Positions 26,361 through 35,663 are shown, counted from the stretch's first letter. The stretch: 64,000 bases of DNA from Staphylococcus hsinchuensis (GCF_038789205.1 NZ_CP128355.1:930001-994000); one strand, 5' to 3'. Notes: generated by a model from the letters alone, not told the origin. Numbers and translations: made by a program.

Positions 26361-26774
26361 TTGGAAAACAATGTGAGTATCGAGACCAAGCAAGTTGTTA
26401 AGCAACATGGAGATAAACAGAAATTTGCATTTAACACACATGGGACATGGCAAAAACGCCATGCTGAGTTCATTCGTTATGAAGAACAGATTGAAGATGC
26501 ATCGGTTAACGTTACGGTTAAGATTGAACAAAGTGGAATAAAAATCATTCGCAAAGGCGATATCAATATGAATCTTCACTTTGTAGAAGGTGAAGACACA
26601 ATCACTTTATATGAAATCGGCGGTGGACGTATTCCTTTAACAGTGCATACGCACCGTGTTAACCATTTTTTAAATGATAATGGTGGAAAACTTAAAATAC
26701 ATTATGATTTAATTCAAGATGAAGAGAAAATGGGCACTTACCAATATGAAATAACTTATAAGGAGACGCTGTAA
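26361..26774 (+). CDS. YwiB family protein (DUF1934, calycin-like)
   Basis: A 137-residue protein of the DUF1934/YwiB family, predicted to form a calycin-like beta barrel. Characteristic stretches are [18 protein letters not shown] and the GTYQYEITY end. No ligand is known. I choose the TTG at 26361 ([12 protein letters not shown]), eight bases after AGGGTGA; the frame is open upstream but without a better start. It lies two bases before argS, a conserved pairing in Firmicutes, so it likely shares a transcript with argS. Confidence 0.8.
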   Translation: MENNVSIETKQVVKQHGDKQKFAFNTHGTWQKRHAEFIRYEEQIEDASVNVTVKIEQSGIKIIRKGDINMNLHFVEGEDTITLYEIGGGRIPLTVHTHRVNHFLNDNGGKLKIHYDLIQDEEKMGTYQYEITYKETL

Positions 26775-26776
26775 AG

Positions 26777-28444
26777 ATGAATATTATTGACCAAGTGAAA
26801 CAAACACTAATTGAAGAAATCAAACATAGTATTTTAACTTCAGAGCTCGCAGATTCAGAGAGTTTACCAGAAATTAAAGTTGAGATTCCTAAAGATACTA
26901 AAAATGGTGATTATTCAACAAATATAGCGATGGTTTTAACGAAAATCGCTAAGAAAAACCCACGTGAAATCGCACAAGCAATTGTTGACAATTTAAATAC
27001 AGCGAAAGCAAATGTTGAAAAGGTAGATATCGCAGGCCCAGGTTTTATAAACTTTTATTTAGATAACCACTATCTAACAGCTGTTATCCCAGAAGCGATT
27101 AATAAAGGCGATAAATTTGGTTATGCAGAATCATCGAAAGATCAAAGCATACTACTTGAATATGTATCAGCTAACCCGACAGGTGATTTACATATTGGAC
27201 ATGCGAGAAATGCGGCAGTAGGGGATACTTTAGCAAACATCTTAACTGCAGCTGGTTATCAAGTCACAAGAGAATATTATATCAATGATGCAGGTAACCA
27301 AATTACAAACCTTGCACGTTCAATTGAAGCGCGTTATTTCGAAGCGTTAGGGGATTCATCAGTAACGATGCCTGAAGATGGCTATCATGGTAAAGATATC
27401 ATCAATATCGCTAACGATTTAGCTGCAAAACAACCAGAGTTAAAGGATTTAGCTGAAGAGGAGCGCATCAAAACGTTTAGACAACTCGGTGTAAATTATG
27501 AAATGGAGAAATTAAGAAAAGATTTATCTGATTTCAATACACACTTTGATAACTGGTTTAGTGAAACTTCACTTTATGAAAAAGGTGAAATCAAAGCAGT
27601 GTTAAATAAGATGACAGAGTTGGGCTATACGTATGAACAAGATGATGCGACTTGGTTACGTACAACGGACTTTAAAGATGATAAAGATCGCGTGTTAATT
27701 AAAAACGACGGTAATTATACGTATTTCCTACCAGATATTGCATATCACTTCGATAAGATTGAACGTGGAAATGATACATTAATCAATTTATTTGGTGCAG
27801 ATCATCATGGTTACATTAACCGTTTGAAAGCCTCAATGGAAACATTCGGTGTTGATAGTGAACGTCTAGAAATTCAAATCATGCAAATGGTACGTCTTTT
27901 ACAAAACGGTGAAGAAGTTAAGATGAGTAAACGTACAGGTAATGCGATTACTTTACGTGAAATCATGGATGAAGTTGGTGTAGATGCGGCACGTTATTTC
28001 TTAACGATGCGTAGTCCGGATACGCACTTTGACTTTGATATGGAATTAGCGAAACAAGAATCACAAGACAACCCAGTGTACTATGCACAATATGCACATG
28101 CACGTATTTGCTCTATCTTAAAGCAAGCAGAAGAGCGCGATATCACGCCATCAGCTGATGTTGATTTCTCACCAATTACAAACGACAAAGCCATTGAATT
28201 GATGAAGAAATTAGCTGAATTTGAACCAACGATTCAAAATGCTGCCGAACAACGTGCACCACATAGAATTACGAACTATATTCAAGATTTAGCGGCTCAT
28301 TTCCATAAGTTTTATAATGCTGAAAAGGTATTAACAGAAGATATTGAGAAAACAAAAGCTTTAATTGCACTTGTAGAAGCGGTGAAAATCACATTACACA
28401 ATGCATTAGCTTTAGTAGGTGTCAATGCACCAGAATCAATGTAA
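26777..28444 (+). CDS. argS: Arginyl-tRNA synthetase
   Basis: A 555-residue class I aminoacyl-tRNA synthetase that charges tRNA-Arg. The HIGH motif is in [20 protein letters not shown] (near residues 128-147), and the KMSKS-like loop is [11 protein letters not shown] (near 377). The N-terminal Add-1 domain for tRNA D-loop recognition and the C-terminal helical anticodon domain (DALR) are both present, so the enzyme looks complete. The ATG at 26777 follows AAGGAG inside the ywiB end. There is no T-box-like leader in the short gap upstream. Confidence 0.97.
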   Translation: MNIIDQVKQTLIEEIKHSILTSELADSESLPEIKVEIPKDTKNGDYSTNIAMVLTKIAKKNPREIAQAIVDNLNTAKANVEKVDIAGPGFINFYLDNHYLTAVIPEAINKGDKFGYAESSKDQSILLEYVSANPTGDLHIGHARNAAVGDTLANILTAAGYQVTREYYINDAGNQITNLARSIEARYFEALGDSSVTMPEDGYHGKDIINIANDLAAKQPELKDLAEEERIKTFRQLGVNYEMEKLRKDLSDFNTHFDNWFSETSLYEKGEIKAVLNKMTELGYTYEQDDATWLRTTDFKDDKDRVLIKNDGNYTYFLPDIAYHFDKIERGNDTLINLFGADHHGYINRLKASMETFGVDSERLEIQIMQMVRLLQNGEEVKMSKRTGNAITLREIMDEVGVDAARYFLTMRSPDTHFDFDMELAKQESQDNPVYYAQYAHARICSILKQAEERDITPSADVDFSPITNDKAIELMKKLAEFEPTIQNAAEQRAPHRITNYIQDLAAHFHKFYNAEKVLTEDIEKTKALIALVEAVKITLHNALALVGVNAPESM

Positions 28445-28601
28445 TGATTTAAAATCGCATTACATCCAAATTGAATAAACAACAATGATAAAGAATCCAT
28501 TGCCAATGCAAATACAACGATTTAAATAAAATGAACGTTGCAGCATGGTACGTGGGTTCTTTTTGTTTAATGATGAAACTTTGAGAAAGGGATTTTGGAA
28601 T

Positions 28602-29237
28602 ATGTTAGATACAGCGTCACTGTATAAAAAATTATATCAACATATGGGGCCACAAGGCTGGTGGCCAGCCGAAACACAAATAGAGATGATGTTAGGCGCG
28701 ATATTAGTACAAAATACAAACTGGCGGAACGCAGCCTATGCGATACAATCATTGAAGGAGGCTACGAATCTCGACCCTCATCACATATTGCGTTTAGATT
28801 TAGAAACATTGCAACAACTCATCCGTTCAAGTGGTTTCTATAAAAATAAAGCAAAAACAATTCATGCATTACTAAAATGGCTTGATGTACACGATTTTGA
28901 TTATGAAGCCATCGCGAACTATTATCACAAATCTATGAGAGATGAATTGTTGAAGATTAAAGGTATTGGAAGTGAAACTGCAGATGTATTATTTGTGTAC
29001 GTATTTGGCGGTATCGAATTTATCCCCGATAAATATACACGTAGGATTTATGAAAAATTAGGTTACGACCAAATAGAAACATATGATAAGTTCAAGAAAC
29101 ATATTGAATTACCTACGGACTTTACGAATCAAGATGCAAAAGAATTTCACGCCTTACTCGATAACTTTGGAAAAAACTACTTTAACGGAAAAAATACAGA
29201 AAAGATGACTTTTTTAGATCAATATTTTGTTAAATAG
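28602..29237 (+). CDS. HhH-GPD DNA glycosylase (endonuclease III-like, MagIII type)
   Basis: A 211-residue helix-hairpin-helix glycosylase. The HhH is LLKIKGIGSETADVLFVYVFGG (near residues 115-136), and the catalytic Asp is in FIPDKYTRRIYEKLG (near 141). The lysine used by endonuclease III as a Schiff base is replaced: the GxGxxTAD segment has Glu. No C-terminal four-cysteine iron-sulphur cluster is present. Both point to a monofunctional base-excision enzyme related to 3-methyladenine glycosylase III rather than a true endonuclease III. The ATG at 28602 (MLDTASLYKKLY) is preferred over upstream starts. Confidence 0.82.
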   Translation: MLDTASLYKKLYQHMGPQGWWPAETQIEMMLGAILVQNTNWRNAAYAIQSLKEATNLDPHHILRLDLETLQQLIRSSGFYKNKAKTIHALLKWLDVHDFDYEAIANYYHKSMRDELLKIKGIGSETADVLFVYVFGGIEFIPDKYTRRIYEKLGYDQIETYDKFKKHIELPTDFTNQDAKEFHALLDNFGKNYFNGKNTEKMTFLDQYFVK

Positions 29238-29299
29238 TAGTTAAAATTGTGCGTGGTTTTGCTATGATAAACTTAACGTTATTTTGAGGAGTTAAGCCA

Positions 29300-30193
29300 A
29301 TGAAAAAAATAAATTTATTGATTTATTTAACACTGATTCTCATGCTAGTGTTATCTGCTTGTAGTTCAGGTGGCAAGCAATCTACAGAACAACACGAGTC
29401 AAATAAGCATCCATATCATCGTATTATTTCTTTAATGCCGAGTAATACGGAAATTTTATATGAATTAGGTCTAGGCAAAAAAATAGTAGGTGTATCTACA
29501 GTCGATGACTATCCAAAACAAGTTAAAGATAAGAAGAAATTCAATGCCATGAAACTTAATAAAGAAGCATTACTGAAAGCTAAACCGGATTTAATCTTAG
29601 CTCACGAATCTCAAAAATCAACAGCTGGTGATGTATTAAAGTCGTTAAAAAAGAGTGGCATTAAAGTTGTCTATATTAAAGACGCTCAGTCAATAGATGA
29701 AACTTATGATACATTTAAACAAATTGGTAAAATTACTGGGAAAGAAAAAGTAGCGAATGATCTAGTTAGAGAAACGAAGCATAATGTGGAAAAAGTAAAA
29801 TCATCAATTCCTAATTCTCAAAAATCGCAACAAGTATTTATGGAAATTTCTTCACAACCTGAAATTTATACGGCAGGTAAACATACGTTTTTCAATGATA
29901 TGTTAAAGCAATTGAAAGTGAAAAATAGTTTTGCGGGATTAGAAGGATGGCCAAAGGTAAGTAAAGAGGATATTATTAAGAAGAACCCAGATATGATGAT
30001 AGCTACAAGTGGTATTTCACAAAAAGCATACCAGAAAGAAGTCAAGGGACGTGGAGGATTTAACCAAGTTAAAGCAGTTAAAAATAACCGAATCAAAGCC
30101 GTCGATGGTGATAAAATATCCCGTCCCGGTCCACGTATCGATGATGGTTTGAAAGTATTAGAAAAAGCAATTTATGAAGAAAAAACCAATTAA
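29300..30193 (+). CDS. Metal-chelate ABC transporter substrate-binding lipoprotein
   Basis: A 297-residue class III (FepB/BtuF-like) binding protein. It has a lipoprotein signal, with LSACSSGG placing the lipidated Cys near residue 21. The body has the helical-backbone layout: IISLMPSNTEILYELGLGKKIVGVSTVDDYP near the start and GRGGFNQVKAVKNNRI near the end. Such proteins bind ferric siderophores, haem or cobalamin on the outer face of the membrane. The matching FecCD permease lies 2 kb downstream, with an exporter and regulator between them, and no ATPase is nearby. No convincing Fur box was found upstream. Confidence 0.85.
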   Translation: MKKINLLIYLTLILMLVLSACSSGGKQSTEQHESNKHPYHRIISLMPSNTEILYELGLGKKIVGVSTVDDYPKQVKDKKKFNAMKLNKEALLKAKPDLILAHESQKSTAGDVLKSLKKSGIKVVYIKDAQSIDETYDTFKQIGKITGKEKVANDLVRETKHNVEKVKSSIPNSQKSQQVFMEISSQPEIYTAGKHTFFNDMLKQLKVKNSFAGLEGWPKVSKEDIIKKNPDMMIATSGISQKAYQKEVKGRGGFNQVKAVKNNRIKAVDGDKISRPGPRIDDGLKVLEKAIYEEKTN

Positions 30194-30200
30194 ACATAAT

Positions 30201-30256
30201 AAAAAAAGAGTCGGCCGTCCAATAATATAATTATATGGACGCTCGACTCTTTTTTA
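30201..30256. terminator. Bidirectional terminator between lipoprotein and MFS genes
   Basis: AAAAAAGAGTCG...CCGTCCA pairs with TGGACG...CGACTCTTTTTT across a short AT loop, with A- and T-runs serving both convergent genes. Confidence 0.93.
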
Positions 30257-30260
30257 TTTA

Positions 30261-31460
30261 CTATAATTGCGTAGGCTGACCTTTAGATCTTAATTCACCT
30301 TCAACAGTTTGTTTTCGTCCTGAACGTGTACAGTAAGTCATAATAATACAAGCTGTTATGATTAGTAAGATGAATGAGAACAACCATGTATGCGTAAGTT
30401 CATGCAATATACCGAATAATAAAGGTCCGACTGCTGCGATTAAATAGCCAACCGCTTGGGCCATACCTGATAATTTAGCTGCAGTAACACTGCTTTCAGT
30501 CTTCATTGCGAAGAAAGTATTAAAGATACCGAATGAGATGCCACTCGCAACGCCGATGAAGATGACACCTAGTAGTACAAGATGGATATTAAACATGACT
30601 AATAATGTACCTATGATAAATAATAGGCCGGATATAAAGATAATTAAGTTTTGTTTTCTCATTTTTTCAATAATCATTGGAGTTACGAAAGTCATTGGAA
30701 TCAGACAAAGTTGTAAAATCGTTAAATATGTTCCAGATACACTTAAGTCGACCTTTTTACTGGATAAGTATTCTGGTAACCAATTTAGGAATGAGTAGAA
30801 TATTAATGATTGGCTGCCAATGAATAAAGTGATTTGCCAAGCAAGCGTAGACTTCCATACGTTAAATTGTAATGAATCAGCACCTTTTACTTTAAGTTGG
30901 TATCTATCTAATTGAAAGACCCATACAAACATCGTAAATAATGTGACAAGAATAACTAAATTTAACACAATGTTATAGTGCCACTGATGTAATAATGGTG
31001 CCGTAATAAATGAAGATAATGCGCCACATAGATTCATAACTACTGTATACAATGCTGTTACGACGCCTATTCTACGTGGGAAACGTCCTTTGATTATCGC
31101 TGGTGTAAGTACGTTCCCATAGGCGTTACCGATGCCAACTAAAAGGGTGCCTATAAGTAAGAAATAAGTATTGGTAAAAGTACGTGTTAACAAGCCGATG
31201 ACGATCAGTATAAGTGCAATAAACATCGTTCGCTCTAACCCGATGCGATTACCTGTTTTTGCTGCAAATAACGAAGCGATTGCAAAAGCCAATAATGGCA
31301 TAATTGTTAATAAGCTAATTACACTATTAGACAAGTGTAAATCGATTTTAATATTAGGGATAGCTACACCTATTGAAGTAATGGGCGCACGTAAATTTGC
31401 GCCAATGAGTAAAATACCTAATAATAAAATCGCCTTTTTATGTTTACGAATAAAAGACAT
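30261..31460 (-). CDS. CynX/NimT family MFS transporter
   Basis: A 399-residue major facilitator with about 12 helices. The LGILLIGANLRAPITSIG block at the start (near residues 11-28) is the hallmark of the CynX/NimT cyanate and nitroimidazole-type subgroup, and GIGNAYGNVLTPAIIKGRFPRR follows near 105. Substrates of staphylococcal members are not established. I choose the ATG at 31460, because GAGGAG lies just upstream and the first frame-open TTG overlaps it. It is divergent from an XRE-cupin regulator with palindromes between the two. Confidence 0.83.
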   Translation of the reverse strand: MSFIRKHKKAILLLGILLIGANLRAPITSIGVAIPNIKIDLHLSNSVISLLTIMPLLAFAIASLFAAKTGNRIGLERTMFIALILIVIGLLTRTFTNTYFLLIGTLLVGIGNAYGNVLTPAIIKGRFPRRIGVVTALYTVVMNLCGALSSFITAPLLHQWHYNIVLNLVILVTLFTMFVWVFQLDRYQLKVKGADSLQFNVWKSTLAWQITLFIGSQSLIFYSFLNWLPEYLSSKKVDLSVSGTYLTILQLCLIPMTFVTPMIIEKMRKQNLIIFISGLLFIIGTLLVMFNIHLVLLGVIFIGVASGISFGIFNTFFAMKTESSVTAAKLSGMAQAVGYLIAAVGPLLFGILHELTHTWLFSFILLIITACIIMTYCTRSGRKQTVEGELRSKGQPTQL

Positions 31461-31491
31461 AAATATAAAACTCCTCAATTGATCATTTTAG

Positions 31492-31533
31492 TGTACGAAT
31501 GTACAACTATAACGTCCAGTGTTATGATATAAT
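31492..31533. promoter_or_regulatory. Divergent control region with two short palindromes
   Basis: TGTAC-GAAT-GTACA (31492-31505) and ATAAC-GTCCAGT-GTTAT (31509-31525) sit between the exporter and regulator genes. TATAAT at 31528-31533 is the likely -10 of the regulator. GTTATA-17-TAAAAT on the minus strand could serve the exporter. Confidence 0.5.
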
Positions 31534-31567
31534 AAATTAACTTAAATTGTAAATGGTGGGGAAATAG

Positions 31568-32122
31568 ATGAAAGATATTAGACATATAGTTTCGGACAAT
31601 ATCTCGGAATATAGAAAGCAAGCTGGCTTGAGTTTGCAGAAGTTATCAGAAATGACTGAAGTGAGTAAGACAATGCTCAACCAAATCGAGTCAGGTCAAT
31701 CCAACCCTTCAATTACTGTATTATGGAAAATATCAAACGGATTAAATATACCACTTAGTAATCTGATTACTGATAATGAAGAAGATATTGATATTGTTGA
31801 TAAATCCCAGATTCAACCGATGTACAACGATGATAAGACAACAGCTATATATCCTTATTTTTTATATAAAAAATATAGACCCTTTGAAATGTTCCAAACA
31901 GAGTTGCAGCCGAATAGTTGTTTAGTGACGAATTCGCACCACGAAGAATCAATGATTTTTTTATTTGTTACTAAAGGTGAATTGAAAATAAATATAGAGG
32001 GTGAAACATATCATTTATATGAAGAACAAGCGATCAAGTTTAATTCCAATTTAAATCACCATTATATGAATGATTCATCAAAACTATCGAAATTTATTTC
32101 TCTATTACACTATATTGACTAA
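31568..32122 (+). CDS. XRE family regulator with C-terminal cupin domain
   Basis: A 184-residue regulator with an N-terminal Cro/CI-type helix-turn-helix (about 11-64: AGLSLQKLSEMTEVSKTMLN and QIESGQSNPSITVLWKIS) joined to a cupin (about 105-180, with HHEESMIFLFVTKGELKINIEGETYHL). This design senses a small ligand in the barrel. The ATG at 31568 follows GGTGGGG. It is divergently placed to the CynX/NimT exporter, its likely target. The FecCD gene begins 35 bases after its stop. Confidence 0.87.
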   Translation: MKDIRHIVSDNISEYRKQAGLSLQKLSEMTEVSKTMLNQIESGQSNPSITVLWKISNGLNIPLSNLITDNEEDIDIVDKSQIQPMYNDDKTTAIYPYFLYKKYRPFEMFQTELQPNSCLVTNSHHEESMIFLFVTKGELKINIEGETYHLYEEQAIKFNSNLNHHYMNDSSKLSKFISLLHYID

Positions 32123-32193
32123 TAAAATATTCAAAAAAGTTAACAAGTAATAGTATAGTGAGTATTGAAAAATTCAATGAAAGTGTGGAAAAC

Positions 32194-33138
32194 ATGAAGT
32201 TCAAAAGCGTCTTTTCAATATGTTTTATCGTACTTTGTATGTCGGTGGCTTTGAGTTTGATGTGGGATATTTCTAGTATTGAGAAAAATCTATTTGAACC
32301 GATTTTAGTACAAGTACGTGTGCCTAGAATTTTACTAGCGATGATAACAGGGATGGGCTTAACGCTAGCAGGTCATATGTTTCAAACCTTATTAAATAAT
32401 CCTTTAGCAGACAGCTTTACACTTGGGTTATCTAGTGGCGCCACATTTGGTTCAGGACTAGCGGTGGTATTTGGGTTATCTTTTGTCTGGTTACCAATAT
32501 TTTCAATTATGTTTAGTGTGCTTACATTAATACTTGTGCTTACGCTTACTATGGCGATGTCTAAAGGTTATCCTATGAGAACTTTGATTTTATCTGGGAT
32601 TATGGTTGGAGCTTTATTCAATGCATTTCTGTATGTATTAATTATCTTTAATGAAAGAAAGCTAAATAATATTATTAATTATATGTTCGGTGGTTTTTCT
32701 TCTGCAGAATATCACGAAGTCGTGTATATTAGTATTGTATTTATCTTAAGTATCATCATTCTATTAACGTTGATGCCAAGTATTAAATTATTACAATTAG
32801 GAGAGTTAAGCGCTAAATCTTTAGGTTTAAATGTGACTATTGTAACTTATGGTGTTTTATTGATATCATCAGTCTTAACAGCAGTGATTGTTGCATTTGT
32901 AGGTATCATAGGGTTTATAGGCATGGTTATTCCTCAAATTGTACGGCGTCAGTGTAATAGCTTTGACTTAACACAACAAATGATTTTAAATGTGACCATT
33001 GGCGGTATTGTAATGGTAATTGCAGATTGGATAGGCGGTAGCTTATTCCAACCGTTACAAATTCCTGCGAGCATTGTAATGGCATTATTAGGCATTCCAG
33101 TTTTATTTTATATGATGGTAACAGAGCAACGTAGCTAG
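32194..33138 (+). CDS. FecCD/BtuC-type ABC transporter permease
   Basis: A permease of about 314 residues with roughly ten helices. PRILLAMITGMGLTLAGHMFQTLLNNPLADSFTLGLSSGA (about 40-80) and GFIGMVIPQIVRR, in the coupling region near 250, are standard family features. It should move a metal chelate delivered by a binding protein such as the lipoprotein at 29300. The start is uncertain: the ATG at 32194 has a weak GAAAGTG site, while the GTG at 32158 has none. No ATPase gene is adjacent, so a shared FhuC-like ATPase is likely. Confidence 0.82.
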   Translation: MKFKSVFSICFIVLCMSVALSLMWDISSIEKNLFEPILVQVRVPRILLAMITGMGLTLAGHMFQTLLNNPLADSFTLGLSSGATFGSGLAVVFGLSFVWLPIFSIMFSVLTLILVLTLTMAMSKGYPMRTLILSGIMVGALFNAFLYVLIIFNERKLNNIINYMFGGFSSAEYHEVVYISIVFILSIIILLTLMPSIKLLQLGELSAKSLGLNVTIVTYGVLLISSVLTAVIVAFVGIIGFIGMVIPQIVRRQCNSFDLTQQMILNVTIGGIVMVIADWIGGSLFQPLQIPASIVMALLGIPVLFYMMVTEQRS

Positions 33139-33209
33139 TTTAGATATTGATGTGAGTATTTAAGAATTTATATTAAGAACGCTTTGTTTAAATGAAGAGG
33201 TAATGAATA

Positions 33210-33905
33210 ATGGACTTAACAAAAGTAAAAGCAGTTGTTTTCGATTTAGAAGGAACGCTCTTAGATAGAAAAAAATCACGTGATAAATTTATTGAGGAAC
33301 AGTATGAACGTTTTCACGATTACTTCGTTCGTATTCAACAAGCTGATTTCAGAAACAAATTTATCGAGTTAGATGATGACGAAGACCACGATAAGCCTGA
33401 AGTATATAAAGCTATCATTAGAGATTTCCATGTGGATCGTCTGACTTGGAAAGATTTGTTTAATGATTTTGAAATGCATTTTTATCGTTATGTTTTTCCA
33501 TATTATGATACGTTATATACGTTAGAAAAATTAAATAAACATGAATACTTAACTGGTGTTATCGCAAATGGTAAATCGAAAATCAAGCAATTTCGGATGC
33601 ACGCTTTAGGTGTAGAAGATGCTATCAATTATTTAACAACGTCTGAAACAGTAGGTTATCGTAAACCACATCCAAAGATTTTTGAAGATATGTTAGACCA
33701 ATTAGGAACGTTACCTGAAGAAACAATGTATGTAGGTGATGATGCCTTAAATGATGTCGCCCCTGCAAGAGCAATGGGAATGATTAGCGTTTGGTTCAAA
33801 GAAGGTGAGGCTGAAATAGAGCCATTACCTGAGGAAGTAGATTTTACTATTTCCACATTAGAAGAGCTATTGACGATATTACCAATTTCAAAAGAGGAGA
33901 GTTAG
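33210..33905 (+). CDS. HAD superfamily hydrolase-like protein
   Basis: A 231-residue HAD protein with a helical cap. Motif I reads VVFDLEGTLLD (nucleophile Asp near residue 12), motif II LTGVIANGKS, motif III RKPHPKIFED and motif IV YVGDDALNDVAPARAMG. In HAD phosphatases the residue two after the nucleophile is Asp; here it is Glu, so phosphatase activity may be altered. The cap and sequence resemble pyrophosphatase or phosphoglycolate phosphatase-like members. The ATG at 33210 follows GAGGTAATG. The next gene starts three bases after its stop, so they are probably translated together. Confidence 0.85.
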   Translation: MDLTKVKAVVFDLEGTLLDRKKSRDKFIEEQYERFHDYFVRIQQADFRNKFIELDDDEDHDKPEVYKAIIRDFHVDRLTWKDLFNDFEMHFYRYVFPYYDTLYTLEKLNKHEYLTGVIANGKSKIKQFRMHALGVEDAINYLTTSETVGYRKPHPKIFEDMLDQLGTLPEETMYVGDDALNDVAPARAMGMISVWFKEGEAEIEPLPEEVDFTISTLEELLTILPISKEES

Positions 33906-33908
33906 CGA

Positions 33909-34709
33909 ATGGATTTATTTACTACGAACGATGGTACAGTAATCAATTACAGGACAACAGGTGAAGGTGAAGCAATTGTAATGCTTCATACAGCTTTTGA
34001 TAATTTAACTATTTTTAATGATATAGAGTCCGAATTTAATGATAAATATCAAGTCGTACTCGTTGATTTAAGAGGTCATGGCTACTCAGATAAAAAGGAT
34101 TATATTCATTTTGCAGAATATGCTGAAGATATTAAACAATTACTTGATTACTTATATATAGATCATTGTTCATTTATCGGGCATGAAATGGGTGCTTCAA
34201 TTGCCGCAACGATTGCAGCGCGTAATCCAGACATGGTGAAATCTCTTACCTTAATAAACCCAACATTACTTAATGATATGTTCCCAGGAGAACGTTTATA
34301 TCGCAAGTATGCGGAAAAAATACGTAACTGGGATGAAAATGATCAACAAAAATTCTTAGATTCACATTTGTATTATTCTAAACGTAAAGCTAAAAAACAA
34401 CTTAAACATATGTCTACGACAAATGATTTATTAACGAAAAAAGAAAGAAATGCTGTTAAAGCCTCATTTAATGATAACCGTATTACGGATTATTTAAGTC
34501 AATTAGATCTACCAACTTTAATTATTGCTGGGCAACACGGTGAACGTACAACAGTTGTAGAAGCTAAAGAAGTAGGAGATTACATTAATAATGAAGTGAA
34601 ATTTGTAGTATTTGATAAATCAGGTCTATATCCATTTAGCGAAGAAAAAGAAAAGTTTGTAACATCAGTGAAACATTTTTTGGAAAATAATTTAGTGAAA
34701 GAAAAATAA
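33909..34709 (+). CDS. Alpha/beta-hydrolase fold protein with atypical nucleophile (E93)
   Basis: A 266-residue alpha/beta-hydrolase fold protein. The fold is clear from VLVDLRGHGYSDKKD (near 50) and FIGHEMGASIAA (near 89). The nucleophile elbow GxSxG has Glu93 in place of Ser. The usual GxxD acid segment reads IIAGQHGERT without the Asp. The GHxPxxE histidine region reads KSGLYPFSEEKEKF, with Leu instead of His. All three catalytic positions are therefore changed, so I read it as a non-catalytic or re-purposed member. It is tightly linked to the HAD gene, and a closer-to-active paralogue lies at 36543. Confidence 0.8.
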   Translation: MDLFTTNDGTVINYRTTGEGEAIVMLHTAFDNLTIFNDIESEFNDKYQVVLVDLRGHGYSDKKDYIHFAEYAEDIKQLLDYLYIDHCSFIGHEMGASIAATIAARNPDMVKSLTLINPTLLNDMFPGERLYRKYAEKIRNWDENDQQKFLDSHLYYSKRKAKKQLKHMSTTNDLLTKKERNAVKASFNDNRITDYLSQLDLPTLIIAGQHGERTTVVEAKEVGDYINNEVKFVVFDKSGLYPFSEEKEKFVTSVKHFLENNLVKEK

Positions 34710-34878
34710 ATACATTCTTGTCCTTAGTAATATTTCTCTATGTGTATAATGTTCTATATTTTGGGTAATGATAACTATACATCTCGTTGAAAATTTCAAT
34801 GAATCTTTGTTTTTTATAGTAAGTAACAATATTTTTCACTTTGCACTTCTAAAGTCAAATTAAATTATTTGCATTATT

Positions 34879-34895
34879 TGTAACACTTCTGTAAT
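34879..34895 (+). promoter_or_regulatory. WalR-type box upstream of the secreted protein
   Basis: TGTAAC-5-TGTAAT fits the WalR (YycF) consensus TGTWAH-N5-TGTWAH exactly, 74 bases before the start codon of the secreted protein gene. Confidence 0.6.
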
Positions 34896-34968
34896 ATAAA
34901 AGATGTATTGATAACTGACAAAAGTAAAATGGATATAAAGCATTACATATAGAGAAGGAGAGAGTGCT

Positions 34969-35475
34969 ATGAAAAAAATGATAGCGGCTGTTTTAGTCAC
35001 AGGTATAGCAGTTACAGGCGTAGGTGCGGGCAATGCTTCAGCAGCAACAGGTAATACAATGCACAATGTTGAACAATTACAGAATGGTGATACAACATTA
35101 GAAAATGCCAAATTAGGTGATTCAATTCAAAGCGTATTGAAACATAATAGCACACCAATTTATTCAGAAAGTGCTGATGGTAATGAACACTTTTATGAAT
35201 TTAATAAAAAAGACGGTCGTCTTGTAATTACAGCAGACGGTAAAAAGAACAAAGGCCATATTACACGTATTTCTATGAGTTATAATAAAACAAATGGCCC
35301 ATCTTTCGAAGATGTTAAAAAACAACTAGGTGACGATGTTATTTCACGTTCAAATTATAACAGTGTAACAGGTAACTTTGGCTACATCCAAGACGGTAAC
35401 GTTTCATACCAATTCAGTTCACAATCACCACAAGACAAAGATATTAAATTATATCGCATTGATATTGCAAAATAG
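34969..35475 (+). CDS. Secreted staphylococcal protein of unknown function
   Basis: A 168-residue protein with a Sec signal peptide: MKKMIAAVLVTGIAVTGVGA, then NASA|ATG, predicted cleavage near residue 25. The mature part is hydrophilic and lacks an LPXTG motif, cell-wall-binding repeats, cysteines or CHAP residues, so it is likely released or loosely wall-bound. The position before sarA matches a conserved hypothetical secreted gene in S. aureus. The ATG at 34969 has GAAGGAGAG upstream. A WalR-type box at 34879 suggests control by the wall-homeostasis system. Enzymatic function cannot be inferred. Confidence 0.8.
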   Translation: MKKMIAAVLVTGIAVTGVGAGNASAATGNTMHNVEQLQNGDTTLENAKLGDSIQSVLKHNSTPIYSESADGNEHFYEFNKKDGRLVITADGKKNKGHITRISMSYNKTNGPSFEDVKKQLGDDVISRSNYNSVTGNFGYIQDGNVSYQFSSQSPQDKDIKLYRIDIAK

Positions 35476-35508
35476 AGCGCTTATAGATATAAATTAAAAT
35501 ATATTATA

Positions 35509-35547
35509 GCCGACAAGTTTAAATAAATAGGACTTGTCGGTTATTTT
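35509..35547 (+). terminator. Terminator of the secreted protein gene
   Basis: CCGACAAGT pairs with ACTTGTCGG around a 12-13 base loop, followed by TTATTTTATTT. Confidence 0.82.
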
Positions 35548-35663
35548 ATTTGTTATTATAGTTGATATAATAAATTTAAATTGAATTACATGTGGGATGT
35601 AGTAACATAAGATATACATAATATAAAGCGCACGTTTCAATTGAAGTAGACAAGGAGACGATT

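Noticed and set aside
26135..26776. T-box leader controlling argS
   Set aside because: The space upstream is occupied by a terminator and ywiB; no T-box bulge sequence or antiterminator is present.
29238..29299. Fur box upstream of the chelate-binding lipoprotein
   Set aside because: CTATGATAAACTTAACG has some resemblance, but too few matches to the 19-bp Fur consensus to be called.
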